In this document: piece after piece, positions 16,383-25,389 of the stretch
How the letters are laid out: each line of letters opens with the position of its first letter
How positions within the stretch are numbered: the first letter of the stretch is position 1
Assembly (NCBI RefSeq): GCF_000251145.1
Contig: NZ_AIDW01000064.1
Span: 1 to 58,914, forward strand
Origin: Sphingomonas sp. PAMC 26621
GTDB lineage: Bacteria > Pseudomonadota > Alphaproteobacteria > Sphingomonadales > Sphingomonadaceae
DNA: 58,914 nt
Direction: 5' to 3'
Program-made: the position numbers and the translations under genes
The notes under the pieces: model-generated
Databases searched by the model: none
The model's input: the letters and a program-made list of their open reading frames with translations, nothing else
Told to the model about the DNA's origin: nothing

Positions 16383-17279
16383 TCAGTTTAAGAATTGCAT
16401 GAGAGCGGCAATCAAGGCGTCCGGCGCCTCCTCCTGAGGGCTGTGCCCACATTCGATCGCATGCCCTGATACGTCCGACCCTTTCTCACGCCATGTTTCC
16501 AAGACATCGTATAGCGCCCCGACGGTACCGAGACCGCCCCACAATGCCAGCAGGGGTACATGGATCCTAGCCTCAGCGTCTGCCGCATCATGCCTCAGGT
16601 CGATACCCGCAGCGGCGCGGTAATCCTCGCAGATCGCATGGCGGGTCGCCGGATCTCGGTAGCACCGCCGATATTCGGCGAGCACCCGCGGGTCGGAAGC
16701 GCCCGCGATTTTCAATTGACCGGCCAGATGACGGTCGAGGAAAAAGTCTGGATCCGCTGCGATAAGGTGCTCGGGCAACGGGTAAGGCTGAATGAGGAAG
16801 AACCACCAGAAGTATCGTCGCGCGAATTCCATGTCGGTACGCGCATACATTGTCGCCGTCGGGGCGATATCTAGGACAGCGATCCGATCGACGGCGTCTG
16901 AATGATCGAGCGCCATTCGGTGCGCAACGCGACCGCCACGATCATGGCCGACGACGCGAAAGCGGTTATGACCCAGCGCCTTCATCACCGCGACCTGGTC
17001 GGCGGCCATTGCGCGCTTCGAATAAACGACGTGGTCCGCGCCACCCTCTGGCTTGTCGCTATCGCCGTAGCCGCGAAGGTCAGCCAAGACGACCGTGAAG
17101 TGCTGGGCGAGCTTGGGTGCGACCTTGTGCCAAGTGAGGTGGTTTTGCGGATGGCCGTGCAGCATCAGCAGCGGCGGCCCCTCGCCCGCCGTGGCGACTC
17201 GAATGCGGATGCCGTTCGCGTTGATATCATACCATGTGAAACCGGGCAGGATGTCCGGATGGCCGATGACTGGCGTCAT
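16383..17279 (-). CDS. Alpha/beta hydrolase, haloacetate-dehalogenase-like
   Basis: A 298-residue alpha/beta hydrolase starting at the ATG at 17279, whose ATGA overlaps the leuD-like stop, so the two are translationally coupled. The oxyanion region is LHGHPQNHLTWH; the nucleophile elbow is VVGHDRGGRVAHR (Asp113, Arg114, Arg117), the aspartate type of haloalkane and haloacetate dehalogenases; the acid/His end is IECGHSPQEEAPDAL. In fluoroacetate dehalogenases as I recall them, a His-Trp pair in the cap binds halide; here the pair reads Trp-Trp (YFWWFF), so fluoroacetate itself may not be the substrate. Ester or epoxide hydrolysis is possible but less likely. Confidence 0.82.
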   Translation of the reverse strand: MTPVIGHPDILPGFTWYDINANGIRIRVATAGEGPPLLMLHGHPQNHLTWHKVAPKLAQHFTVVLADLRGYGDSDKPEGGADHVVYSKRAMAADQVAVMKALGHNRFRVVGHDRGGRVAHRMALDHSDAVDRIAVLDIAPTATMYARTDMEFARRYFWWFFLIQPYPLPEHLIAADPDFFLDRHLAGQLKIAGASDPRVLAEYRRCYRDPATRHAICEDYRAAAGIDLRHDAADAEARIHVPLLALWGGLGTVGALYDVLETWREKGSDVSGHAIECGHSPQEEAPDALIAALMQFLN

Positions 17280-17887
17280 GCCGCAGTCTCCACGAGCCAA
17301 GCGTTGTTCGCTAGGTAGATTTCCTGGAACCGCGAGATATGCTCGGCTTCCTGCAATGTCTCGCCAATCTGGTCGAGACCCAGCATGAGTGCGCGCTGCC
17401 GGGCCGGATCGATCTCGAAGCCCAGCGGCGCAACGTTGCTCATCGTGATCTTACGATTTTCAAGGTCGACTGCGAGGATCGCCGGTGCGGCCTGGGCCCT
17501 GGCCACCAGCGGCGTCAATGCCTCGGGCGTCAGCGTCACGAGCAACAGCCCGTTGTTCTTCGCGTTGTCTGCGAAGATACCGGCGAAGCTGGTGCCGATG
17601 ATCGCGCGGATGCCATATTGCAACATGCCCCAGACCGCATGCTCGCGCGACGATCCGCATCCGAAGTTCGGGCCGACAAGCAGGAAACGCACGTTGCTTT
17701 GCCGGTTCAGGACAAAGTCCTGGCGAACATCGCCCGCATCGTCGAACCGCAGATCGTGGAACAGCCCGCGATCGAGTCCTGACCGATCGGTTCCTTTGAG
17801 AAATGTCTTAGGCATGATGACATCGGTATCAATATTGGCCGCCGGCATCGCCACGGCGACGCCCCTTTCGTGAACGAACGGGATCAT
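17276..17887 (-). CDS. leuD: Aconitase-family small subunit (LeuD-type)
   Basis: The 203-residue swivel-domain subunit of a two-part hydro-lyase. The family signature FGCGSSREHAVWGMLQYGIRAIIGTSFA is present near residues 75-105, and the N-terminal part shows DTDVIMPKTFLKG, the region that lines the substrate pocket. It partners with the LeuC-type protein whose gene overlaps it by 4 bp (ATGA at 17884-17887). In leucine synthesis this complex converts 2- to 3-isopropylmalate, but related pairs act on citraconate, maleate or other dicarboxylates. The neighbours here (dicarboxylate carrier, tartrate/malate dehydrogenase) favour a catabolic role. Confidence 0.88.
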   Translation of the reverse strand: MIPFVHERGVAVAMPAANIDTDVIMPKTFLKGTDRSGLDRGLFHDLRFDDAGDVRQDFVLNRQSNVRFLLVGPNFGCGSSREHAVWGMLQYGIRAIIGTSFAGIFADNAKNNGLLLVTLTPEALTPLVARAQAAPAILAVDLENRKITMSNVAPLGFEIDPARQRALMLGLDQIGETLQEAEHISRFQEIYLANNAWLVETAA

Positions 17888-19320
17888 TGCCCCTGCTCCG
17901 CTGCGAAGGTTCGAACATCGACCAGATGCCCCGCCACTGCGGCGGCAGCGACCATGGCTGGACTCATGAGATGGGTTCGGCCGCCCTTGCCCTGCCGCCC
18001 TTCAAAATTCCGATTGGTGCTCGATGCGCACCGCTCGCCCGGCGCGAGCACGTCATCGTTCATCGCCAGGCACATCGAACAACCGGACTGTCGCCATTCG
18101 AAACCGGCCTCGCGAAATATCCGGTCGATCCCCGCCGCCTCCGCTTCGCGCCGGACCGTGCTGCTTCCAGGCGATACCATCGCGCGAACGCCTGCGGCGA
18201 CTCTGCGGCCCTTCAGAATTGCGGCGGCCTCGCGCAGGTCAGAAAGCCGGGCGTTGGTGCATGATCCAATGAACGCACGGTCGATCGGCACAGAGGAAAG
18301 CGCCATACCCGGCCTCAGGCCCATATAGGCGATAGCGCGCTCGGCACCGGCGCGGGCGTCGGCGAAGAGCTCAACAGGATCGGGCACCGTGTCGTTGATG
18401 GTTACGGCCTGATCCGGACTGGTGCCCCAAGTCACCATCGGCGCGATCTCGTCGATGCATAGCTTCACCTCGCCGTCGAACTGCGCGCCAGGATCACTGC
18501 GCAGTGTCGTCCATTTGCCCCATGCCTGTTCGAGCACCGTCGCGCTCGGCGCCTTGGGCTTGCCTGTGATGGCGGCCAACACCTTCACATCGGGCGCCAT
18601 GAACGCTACGCGCGCACCACATTCCACCGCCATGTTGCAGATCGTCATCCGCCCCTCGATCTCGAGGTCGGCGATCGCTTCGCCCACAAATTCCAGCGCG
18701 TGCCCTGCCGCACCGTCGGCTCCGATTTTGCGGATCAGGGCCATCACGATGTCCTTCGGCGTGATGCCCGGCGGTCGAACGCCTTCGATTGTCGCGCGCA
18801 TCGTCTTCAACCGGGTATAGCGCAACGTCTGGGTAGCAAGGAGATGCTCGATATCGGATGTTCCGATCCCAAATCCTATTGCCCCGAACGCGCCATAGGT
18901 GGTCGTGTGGCTGTCACCCGCTGCGATCACGAGCCCGGGCATGATCCAGCCCAATTCAGGAAGCACGACATGTTCGATCCCTTGGCGCGGGCTCAGCACG
19001 TCGTACATCTCGATGCCGAAATCGCGGCCGTTCTGCGCGAAATACTCGATTTGCCGCTGCGCGTCTGGATCGGCGACGCCACTGCTCCGGTCAGGCGCAG
19101 TGGAGTTGACGTGATCAACCACCCCCAACGCGGCCTGAGGTCGCCACACCGGGCGCCCCGCATCGCGCAGCCCGCTAAATGCCTGAGGACTGGTATACTC
19201 GTTCAGCACGGTGCGATCGACATAGAGCAGCATCTGCTCACCGGGGCCAACCACATCGTTCAGCGCCATCACGCGGTGTTCGTCGACGATGCGGTCGTAC
19301 AGGGTACGCGGAGCAAACAT
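17884..19320 (-). CDS. leuC: Aconitase-family large subunit (LeuC-type)
   Basis: A 478-residue [4Fe-4S] hydro-lyase subunit. Visible signatures are PRTLYDRIVDEH at the start, LYVDRTVLNEYTSPQAFSGLR, AGDSHTTTYGAFGAIGFGIGTSD, the first cluster cysteine in FIGSCTNARLSDLREAA and the pair in SGCSMCLAMN. All three cluster ligands are present. Length and motifs match LeuC, but the sequence between residues 60 and 100 is longer than in many biosynthetic LeuC proteins. It is first in a run leuC-leuD-hydrolase with 4-bp overlaps, and divergent from a LysR gene. Whether it serves leucine synthesis or degradation of a C4-C5 acid cannot be settled by sequence; context favours degradation. Confidence 0.88.
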   Translation of the reverse strand: MFAPRTLYDRIVDEHRVMALNDVVGPGEQMLLYVDRTVLNEYTSPQAFSGLRDAGRPVWRPQAALGVVDHVNSTAPDRSSGVADPDAQRQIEYFAQNGRDFGIEMYDVLSPRQGIEHVVLPELGWIMPGLVIAAGDSHTTTYGAFGAIGFGIGTSDIEHLLATQTLRYTRLKTMRATIEGVRPPGITPKDIVMALIRKIGADGAAGHALEFVGEAIADLEIEGRMTICNMAVECGARVAFMAPDVKVLAAITGKPKAPSATVLEQAWGKWTTLRSDPGAQFDGEVKLCIDEIAPMVTWGTSPDQAVTINDTVPDPVELFADARAGAERAIAYMGLRPGMALSSVPIDRAFIGSCTNARLSDLREAAAILKGRRVAAGVRAMVSPGSSTVRREAEAAGIDRIFREAGFEWRQSGCSMCLAMNDDVLAPGERCASSTNRNFEGRQGKGGRTHLMSPAMVAAAAVAGHLVDVRTFAAEQGQ

Positions 19321-19418
19321 GATCTAAGGCCTCGAACTGGATACAGCATCATTCTAGGAAGGGCCAACAGTCGTGGCCAATGCCGCTTCGTCATCAAATG
19401 ATGCGCCAGGACATATCG

Positions 19419-20345
19419 ATGGAAACTGCGTGGCTCGAGGATCTGCTGAAACTTGCCGAGGAGGGCAATTTCTCGCGCGCGGCTAGAGCGCGCAATCTTA
19501 GTCAACCGGCCTTCAGCCGCCGAATCAAAGGACTGGAGGACTGGACCGACGCAACCCTAGTGGACCGGGACACGCACCGGATCGCGATGACCCCTGCTGG
19601 GGACGCGCTGGTCGCGGCCGCACAGGACGTGCTCCGCCGCCTCGCAGCCGGCCGCGCTGCCGCCCGCGAGATCGATGCGGGACAAGCCGGCACCATCCGC
19701 TTCGCCTCGACGCACGCACTATCGATGACGTTCTTTCCGGGCTGGCTACGTCGGTTCGAAGGGCAGCGCGGCGACAACACGATCAGCCTGGTCGCGGACA
19801 ATATGGTCGGGTGCGAACGCCTGATGCTCGATGGCCGCGCCGATCTGCTTCTGTGTCATCATCACCCCTCCGCCAATCACCGGCTGGATGCGGCGGGGTT
19901 CATCTCCATTGATCTTGGTACGGATGTTCTGGTGCCGTTATCTCCGGTCGCCGACGACGGGAGGCCGCTTCACGTGCTTCCGGGCGTAGCGAGCGATCCG
20001 CTACCGCTGCTAGAATTCGACGAACAATCGGGCATGGGACGCATCCTCGCCGCGTCCAATCGTATCATCGATGGCGGCGCGGCGCTGAAGCCGGTATTCC
20101 GGTCGCATCTGGCGAGCATGCTGCTCAGTTGGGCACGAGACGGACTCGGCATGGCCTGGCTTCCGCTAACCCTCGCGAAAGATGCGATCGACAGCGGGCA
20201 TCTCGTGCGGGCGGGTGATGAAAGCTGGGACGTGCCGATCCAGATACGCTTGTTTCGCCTGCGCGCCCGCCGCAGCCCTTCGGTCGAAGCCTTCTGGACG
20301 CGGGCCTCCCAGCAGGCAGCGCCGGACGCCGCTGACTCCGTTTAA
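19419..20345 (+). CDS. LysR family transcriptional regulator
   Basis: A 308-residue LysR protein from the ATG at 19419 (METAWLEDLL); the frame is open upstream to 19380. The HTH is LLKLAEEGNFSRAARARNLSQPAFSRRIKGLEDW, followed by the periplasmic-binding-like effector domain (GTIRFASTHALSMTFFPGWL). It is divergent from leuC and convergent with the tartrate dehydrogenase gene, with which it shares four bases at the stops (20342-20345). It is placed to sense a dicarboxylate and control both neighbouring transcripts. Confidence 0.9.
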   Translation: METAWLEDLLKLAEEGNFSRAARARNLSQPAFSRRIKGLEDWTDATLVDRDTHRIAMTPAGDALVAAAQDVLRRLAAGRAAAREIDAGQAGTIRFASTHALSMTFFPGWLRRFEGQRGDNTISLVADNMVGCERLMLDGRADLLLCHHHPSANHRLDAAGFISIDLGTDVLVPLSPVADDGRPLHVLPGVASDPLPLLEFDEQSGMGRILAASNRIIDGGAALKPVFRSHLASMLLSWARDGLGMAWLPLTLAKDAIDSGHLVRAGDESWDVPIQIRLFRLRARRSPSVEAFWTRASQQAAPDAADSV

Positions 20346-21424
20346 CCGAGGGTAGCGGCGATCGCCTTGCCAGCCGCGATCGTATCAGCGCTTCCCCCGA
20401 GGTCGCGCGTACGAAGGCGCGGATCCGACAGGCCATGTTCGATACCACGCAGGATCGCAGCGGCAGCGTCGGCCTCGCCGAGATGATCGAGCATCAAAGC
20501 CGCCGCCCAGATCTGGCCGACCGGGTTAGCAACCCCCCGTCCGGCAATGTCCGGCGCAGAACCATGCACCGGTTCGAATAGCGAGGGGTGGATGCGTTCC
20601 GGATTGATATTGCCCGATGGCGCGATGCCGATTGTTCCAGTCAACGCCGGTCCGAGATCGGAAAGGATATCGCCGAACAGGTTTGATCCCACCACCACAT
20701 CGAAGCGATCGGGCCGAAGCACGAATTCCGCGACAAGGGCATCGATATGAAACTTGTCCCAAGTAATGTCTGGAAATTGCGTCGCCATCGCTGCAACACG
20801 TTCGTCCCAATAGGGCATCGAGATCGAGATGCCGTTGGACTTCGTCGCCGACGTGACATGCCCGCGGTTGCGGCGACCGGCGAGCTCGAAAGCATAGCGC
20901 AGAATGCGATCGACGCCGGTCCGCGTCATTACAGTCTCCTGGATCACCGTTTCTCGGTCGGTGCCCTCGAAGATGCGACCTCCGATCGAGCTATATTCTC
21001 CTTCAGTGTTTTCGCGAACGACGACGAAGTCGATATCACCCGCGCTGCGTCCGACCAGCGGCGACGATACGCCGGGCATCAGGCGAACCGGACGCAGGCC
21101 GACATATTGATCGAACGCCCGCCGGAATTGTATCAGCGAACCCCATAATGACACGTGATCCGGCACGGTCGCTGGCCATCCGACCGCTCCGAAGAAGATC
21201 GCATCATGGCCTTCGATCTGCGGCTGCCAATCTTCTGGCATCATTCGCCCGTGCTTTAGATAATAGTCACAGGAAGCGAATTCGAAGGTATCAATTTCAA
21301 GCTCGAAGCCGAACCGGTTGGTTGCGGCTTCGAGTATGCGGAGCCCTTCGGGAATGACTTCCTTGCCGATGCCGTCACCAGGGATAGACGCGATGCGATA
21401 GCGGCGATTGCTTTTGGCGGACAT
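20342..21424 (-). CDS. ttuC: Tartrate/D-malate dehydrogenase (isocitrate/isopropylmalate DH family)
   Basis: A 360-residue beta-hydroxyacid oxidative decarboxylase. RIASIPGDGIGKEVIPEGLRIL is the N-terminal signature; YVGLRPVRLMPGVSSPL and VVVRENTEGEYSSIGGR follow; the metal-binding and signature region reads NLFGDILSDLGPALTGTIGIAPSGNINP, and FEPVHGSAPDIAG closes the cofactor site. The pattern matches tartrate dehydrogenase/D-malate dehydrogenase (TtuC/DmlA) rather than LeuB. Expected products are oxaloglycolate or glycerate from tartrate, or pyruvate and CO2 from D-malate. It is the last gene of the dctA-ttuD-ttuC run, 14 bp after the preceding stop. Confidence 0.88.
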   Translation of the reverse strand: MSAKSNRRYRIASIPGDGIGKEVIPEGLRILEAATNRFGFELEIDTFEFASCDYYLKHGRMMPEDWQPQIEGHDAIFFGAVGWPATVPDHVSLWGSLIQFRRAFDQYVGLRPVRLMPGVSSPLVGRSAGDIDFVVVRENTEGEYSSIGGRIFEGTDRETVIQETVMTRTGVDRILRYAFELAGRRNRGHVTSATKSNGISISMPYWDERVAAMATQFPDITWDKFHIDALVAEFVLRPDRFDVVVGSNLFGDILSDLGPALTGTIGIAPSGNINPERIHPSLFEPVHGSAPDIAGRGVANPVGQIWAAALMLDHLGEADAAAAILRGIEHGLSDPRLRTRDLGGSADTIAAGKAIAATLG

Positions 21425-21438
21425 AAAAGTCTCTCCGG

Positions 21439-22719
21439 TTACGCGATCAGAATCGCGCGAAAATCGTTGACGTTGGTGTAGGTCGGGCCAGTGATCACAA
21501 GATCGCCGAGCGTCGCAAACAGCGAATAACTGTCATGTCCGGCAAGCATCCCCCGCGGATCAAGGTTGGCAGCGTACGCGCGAACCAGCGTATCGGGCGT
21601 CACGATCGCGCCGGCCGCGTCCTCAGTGCCGTCGATGCCGTCGGTATCGCCGGCAATCGCCCAAACTCGCCGTTCGCCCTGCAGTGCAAGGGCGAGGCCG
21701 AGCAGGAATTCCGTATTACGCCCACCGCGGCCGACCCGGCCGTCACGGATCGTCACCGTGCCTTCGCCGCCGGACAACACGATCAGCGGCGCCTTTGCCG
21801 GCAGCCCGTGCTGCACCACCGACTTTGAAATCGAGGCAAGCACGGTGCCCATCTCCGCCGCTTCCCCTTCGAGCGCGTCGCCAAGCGTCAGCGTCGGAAT
21901 GCCGACCTGTCGCGCAAAGCCGCTTGCGGCCTGGAGCATCAGCGTGGGACTGGCGATCATGCGGACGTCGTCAAGTGCATTGACCTGATCGACCCTCAAG
22001 TCCGGTTGGCCAAGGAATGCGGCGATCGTCGGCGGTATCTTGATCCCGTAGTGCCGAATGATGGCCAGCGCGTCAGCACGAGGCGGCGGCCGGCCAACGG
22101 TTGGTCCCGACGCGATCATGTCAGGGCGGTCTCCTGGCACGTCGCTGATCACCAGCGTGACCACCTTCGCTGGGAAAGCTGCCCGAGCAAGGCGACCCGA
22201 CTTGATCGCGGAGACCGCGCCGCGCACCAGGTTCATCTCGCCGATGGTCGCACCGGAATGAAGCAACGCCTGGTGCAGCGCCACCTTGTCATCGAAGGCG
22301 ATCCCCGGCGCCGGCATCGCAAGCGTTGCCGATCCACCCCCGGACATCAGCGCGATGACCATGTCATCCGGCGTCAGACCGGTGACGAGCGACAGCATCC
22401 GCCGGGCAGCCTGCTCACTGCGATGGTCGGGAACCGGATGGCTCGCCTCGACGATCTCGATGCGCCTTGTTGTCACACTGTGGCCGTCCCGCGTGACAAC
22501 GAGCCCGCTCAACGAAACATCCGGCCACGCCGCCTCCAGCGCGGCCGCCATCGCCGGGGAGGCCTTGCCTGCACCGACCACGATGCATCGACCACGCGGC
22601 GGATCAGGAACGTGTTGCCCAAGCGTTTTGACGGGATCCGCACTTGCAACGGCCGCGTCGAACAGGTCGTGCAGCAGGGTGCGAATGGTCCGATCATCTT
22701 CAAGATCGATCCGCGCCAT
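21439..22719 (-). CDS. ttuD: Glycerate 2-kinase/hydroxypyruvate reductase-like protein (MOFRL)
   Basis: About 426 residues from the ATG at 22719; the frame is open upstream to 22782 inside dctA. It has the DUF4147 and MOFRL layout: GRCIVVGAGKASPAMAAALE near the start, VIALMSGGGSATLAMPAPG in the middle, and VLSGGEGTVTIRDGRVGRGGRNTEFLLGLALAL plus WAIAGDTDGIDGTEDAAGA at the end. Proteins of this family are called glycerate 2-kinase or, in tartrate operons, TtuD hydroxypyruvate reductase; the ATP-type glycerate kinase activity is better supported by the family. It would carry tartrate-derived C3 acids into glycolysis. Confidence 0.85.
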   Translation of the reverse strand: MARIDLEDDRTIRTLLHDLFDAAVASADPVKTLGQHVPDPPRGRCIVVGAGKASPAMAAALEAAWPDVSLSGLVVTRDGHSVTTRRIEIVEASHPVPDHRSEQAARRMLSLVTGLTPDDMVIALMSGGGSATLAMPAPGIAFDDKVALHQALLHSGATIGEMNLVRGAVSAIKSGRLARAAFPAKVVTLVISDVPGDRPDMIASGPTVGRPPPRADALAIIRHYGIKIPPTIAAFLGQPDLRVDQVNALDDVRMIASPTLMLQAASGFARQVGIPTLTLGDALEGEAAEMGTVLASISKSVVQHGLPAKAPLIVLSGGEGTVTIRDGRVGRGGRNTEFLLGLALALQGERRVWAIAGDTDGIDGTEDAAGAIVTPDTLVRAYAANLDPRGMLAGHDSYSLFATLGDLVITGPTYTNVNDFRAILIA

Positions 22720-22747
22720 CAGTCTACGTCCATCGCCACGGTCATCC

Positions 22748-24121
22748 TCATCCGATGCGGGTGACCGCAGATTGCTCGGCACCGACTTTCTCAGTTAGCG
22801 CGACGCCTGATTCCATGACGGCCTCCCCGCGTAGTGCCGCAGCGAGCTTGTCACGATCGAGGCAGCCTTCCCACGCCGCCACGGCGACGGCACCGAACGC
22901 ATTACTGATCGTGTTGGTCACCGATCGCGCCTCCGCCATGAAACGATCGACACCTAGAAGCAGTACCAGCCCGGAGACTGGGATCTTGTGCATAGCGCCC
23001 AGCGTCGCGGCCAGCGTGACGAACCCCGCGCCCGCGACGCCGGCCGAGCCCTTGCTCGTCAGCATGAGCACGCCGAGAATCACCGCCTGATCGCCCAATG
23101 TCAGTGGCGTATTGGTCGCCTGGGCGATGAAGATCGCGCCGATCGTGAAATAGATCGCACTGCCGCACGCATTGAACGTCAGTCCGCCTGGCAACACCAA
23201 TCCAACGACAGTCTTGGGTACACCGGCTGCCTCCATCTTCGTCATTAGCTGCGGCAGGACCGATTCCGACGAACACGTCCCGAACACGGTGACAATCTCG
23301 TCGCGGATAAACTTTAAAAATGCGAAAGCCGAGAATCCGACCAGTCGCGCGATCACCCCGAACAATACTGTCGCAAAGATGATGCAGGTGGCATAGACGC
23401 ACACCAGCACCAGCCCCATTGATGCCAGGCTGCCCAGACCGTACTTGGCGATTGTGAACGCCATCGCGCCAAGCGCCCCGAGCGGCGCGACGCGCATGAC
23501 CATCGACACGACGCGGAATACCCCGTCGATGAAGCTCTCCAGCACCGTGACCGCGGGTATTGCCTTGGGGCCGATCTGCGCGAGTCCGATCCCGAAAAGG
23601 ACGCCGAAGAACAGGACCTGAAGGACGTTGCCGGTGGCAAAGCTGCCAACGACATTCGACGGGACGATCCCGACAAAGAAATCAATGACACCGTGATGCT
23701 CGGACGCGGCCTTGGTATATTGACCGACAGCACCTGCATCGAGCGACGCTGGATCCGCATTGAGGCCAGCGCCCGGACGTACAACATTGACGACGGCCAT
23801 GCCCACCAGCAATGCGAGCGTTGATGCGATCTCAAAATAGGCGAGCGACTTCACTCCAACCCGCCCGAGCTCGCGCATGTTTTCCATCTTCGCGATTCCT
23901 AGGACGACCGTTCCGAAAATAATCGGAAGGAGCACCATCTTGATCAGATTGATGAAAACATCACTCAGGGGCTTCAGGCTAACGCCCAGCGCAGGGTCAA
24001 TAAATCCGATACAGCCGCCGATGAACACTGCCACCAGAACCTGGACGTAAAGTTGTCGAAATACTCTCACGCGCCGCTCTCCAAGCAGTGCAAGCTCGCT
24101 ATAAAGCGGCTGCATCTTCAC
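22748..24121 (-). CDS. dctA: C4-dicarboxylate transporter DctA
   Basis: A 457-residue inner-membrane symporter of the SDF family. Eight membrane spans and two re-entrant loops are suggested by the hydrophobic pattern; signature segments are LIKMVLLPIIFGTVVLGIA, the serine-rich GTCSSESVLPQLM hairpin, VLPGGLTFNACGSAIYFTIG and LTSKGSAGVAGAGFV. These are the hallmarks of DctA, which imports succinate, fumarate, malate and related acids with protons or sodium. The frame opens with GTG at 24121; ATG at 24115 is an equally good start. It heads the run with ttuD and ttuC and would supply their substrate. Confidence 0.93.
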   Translation of the reverse strand: MKMQPLYSELALLGERRVRVFRQLYVQVLVAVFIGGCIGFIDPALGVSLKPLSDVFINLIKMVLLPIIFGTVVLGIAKMENMRELGRVGVKSLAYFEIASTLALLVGMAVVNVVRPGAGLNADPASLDAGAVGQYTKAASEHHGVIDFFVGIVPSNVVGSFATGNVLQVLFFGVLFGIGLAQIGPKAIPAVTVLESFIDGVFRVVSMVMRVAPLGALGAMAFTIAKYGLGSLASMGLVLVCVYATCIIFATVLFGVIARLVGFSAFAFLKFIRDEIVTVFGTCSSESVLPQLMTKMEAAGVPKTVVGLVLPGGLTFNACGSAIYFTIGAIFIAQATNTPLTLGDQAVILGVLMLTSKGSAGVAGAGFVTLAATLGAMHKIPVSGLVLLLGVDRFMAEARSVTNTISNAFGAVAVAAWEGCLDRDKLAAALRGEAVMESGVALTEKVGAEQSAVTRIG

Positions 24122-24482
24122 CGGAAGCTAGCGCGCCTGCCCTTGCATTGGCCAATGTCGAAACCCGATCAAACCATGTTGTCGGCGCATGGCGGGCGGA
24201 TCGCACTGCTAACAAAACAATGGTTAGTAGTGAGACGCAGCGTCGGCACGATCGACCATTGGTTGGCTCCGGCATCCTGATTGCAAGCCTGTCCGGCCGG
24301 GCAGATACTCGCCGCTAATTTGTCGCGGATGTCCTAAGTTTCCCGACAGTTGGGGCAGCCGCCGGCTTTTAGATTCTCGATCGTCGCATAACTCGGTTGC
24401 AGAACGAACCAGTTCCAAAGCACATTTGCGACGCTTCGTTTGGGGATAAATGCCGCGGAGCACGGCAGGGCAGGATAGGCGG
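24122..24482. other. dctA upstream region, no gene seen
   Basis: This gap lies between the vapC stop and dctA. It should hold the promoter of dctA on the reverse strand; no clear -35/-10 pair or LysR box was identified. Short open frames here show no family resemblance. Confidence 0.4.
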
Positions 24483-24869
24483 TTAGCGAATATGCTCCAC
24501 CTTAAGCCCTTTGACCTTTACCTTTTTCCACTCCCGGTCGGCGGTAAGCGCGGGAACGCCTAACTGTAACGCGAGCGCGAGACAGGAGCGATCACCGAGG
24601 CCGCATCCGAACTCCTTTGTCTGAGCCTGCAACCCCGCGGCCGCATACGCGGCCTCCACGTCGTGAGGACGAACATCGAGACGAAGCTCGTCGAGGAGCT
24701 CGCGAATGGTAGAAGCATCCAAGCCGCTAAGCAGAAGCTCCTTAATGACCTCCTGGAGGTTGACGGCTGAGATTGCAGCTCGTCCCACATGAGGTCCGAC
24801 CTTGTCAGCACCGGGTTCGTCCCGCACTAGCGCCAACACCGCAGATGCATCCATCACCACGGATGTCAT
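24483..24869 (-). CDS. vapC: PIN-domain toxin (VapC-type)
   Basis: A 128-residue PIN nuclease. The first acidic residue lies in VVMDASAVLALVRDEPG, the middle Glu in SAVNLQEVIKELL, and the C-terminal Asp pair in GLGDRSCLALALQLGVPALTADREW. These are the acidic clusters that hold Mg2+ for RNA cleavage in VapC toxins, which often cut tRNA or rRNA. The gene overlaps the upstream antitoxin gene by 4 bp (ATGA at 24866-24869), the usual antitoxin-toxin arrangement. It may stabilise this mobile region. Confidence 0.9.
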   Translation of the reverse strand: MTSVVMDASAVLALVRDEPGADKVGPHVGRAAISAVNLQEVIKELLLSGLDASTIRELLDELRLDVRPHDVEAAYAAAGLQAQTKEFGCGLGDRSCLALALQLGVPALTADREWKKVKVKGLKVEHIR

Positions 24870-25159
24870 GCCGGATCTCGCGGTTGGTCCGAAGGCGAAG
24901 CCTCGACTGCCTCTGTGGCAGCTTCAGCCTTGCGGTCAGACAGAAAGTCGTCGATCGATCGGGCCTGCTTGGCATGCTCCCGGTAGATCGCCTGAGCGCG
25001 CGAAACGCCATGGCCGATGGGTGACAATCGAACCTCGTCGTTCTCGACCGTCAGGATGACCTTGGCATCGCCATGCAACCCCATCGCCTTACGAACCGAC
25101 GCCGGTAGGATCATACGGCCATTGCTGGCCACCTTAATATCAATCGACTGTGTTGCCAC
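24866..25159 (-). CDS. vapB: AbrB/MazE-type antitoxin (VapB-like)
   Basis: A 97-residue protein whose start is taken as the GTG at 25159 because AGGAG stands 8 bases upstream; the frame continues to 25243 but without a better site. The swapped-hairpin DNA-binding domain reads IDIKVASNGRMILPASVRKAMGL, followed by VILTVENDEVRLSPI. The C-terminal half (RAQAIYREHAKQARSIDDFLSDRK) is the likely toxin-binding tail. It probably binds VapC and represses its own operon. Confidence 0.87.
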   Translation of the reverse strand: MATQSIDIKVASNGRMILPASVRKAMGLHGDAKVILTVENDEVRLSPIGHGVSRAQAIYREHAKQARSIDDFLSDRKAEAATEAVEASPSDQPRDPA

Positions 25160-25389
25160 GGTGACACTCCTGGAGCCAAAGCACGCGCTGATTATGGCAT
25201 TCCTGCCCATGTGACACAATGGACAGTCTGGCATTATCTTCAACGTTCCTCACCGGCAGCTTCAATATGGGTATACCCTGGTTGATCGCGTCACGTGGGA
25301 CACGACCCACGTCTCATCAGGGTCGTTATCATGGATATTGAACAGTCCGCGCGGACGGTCTAGAACCTGATCGAACAGATGGAGCTCAA

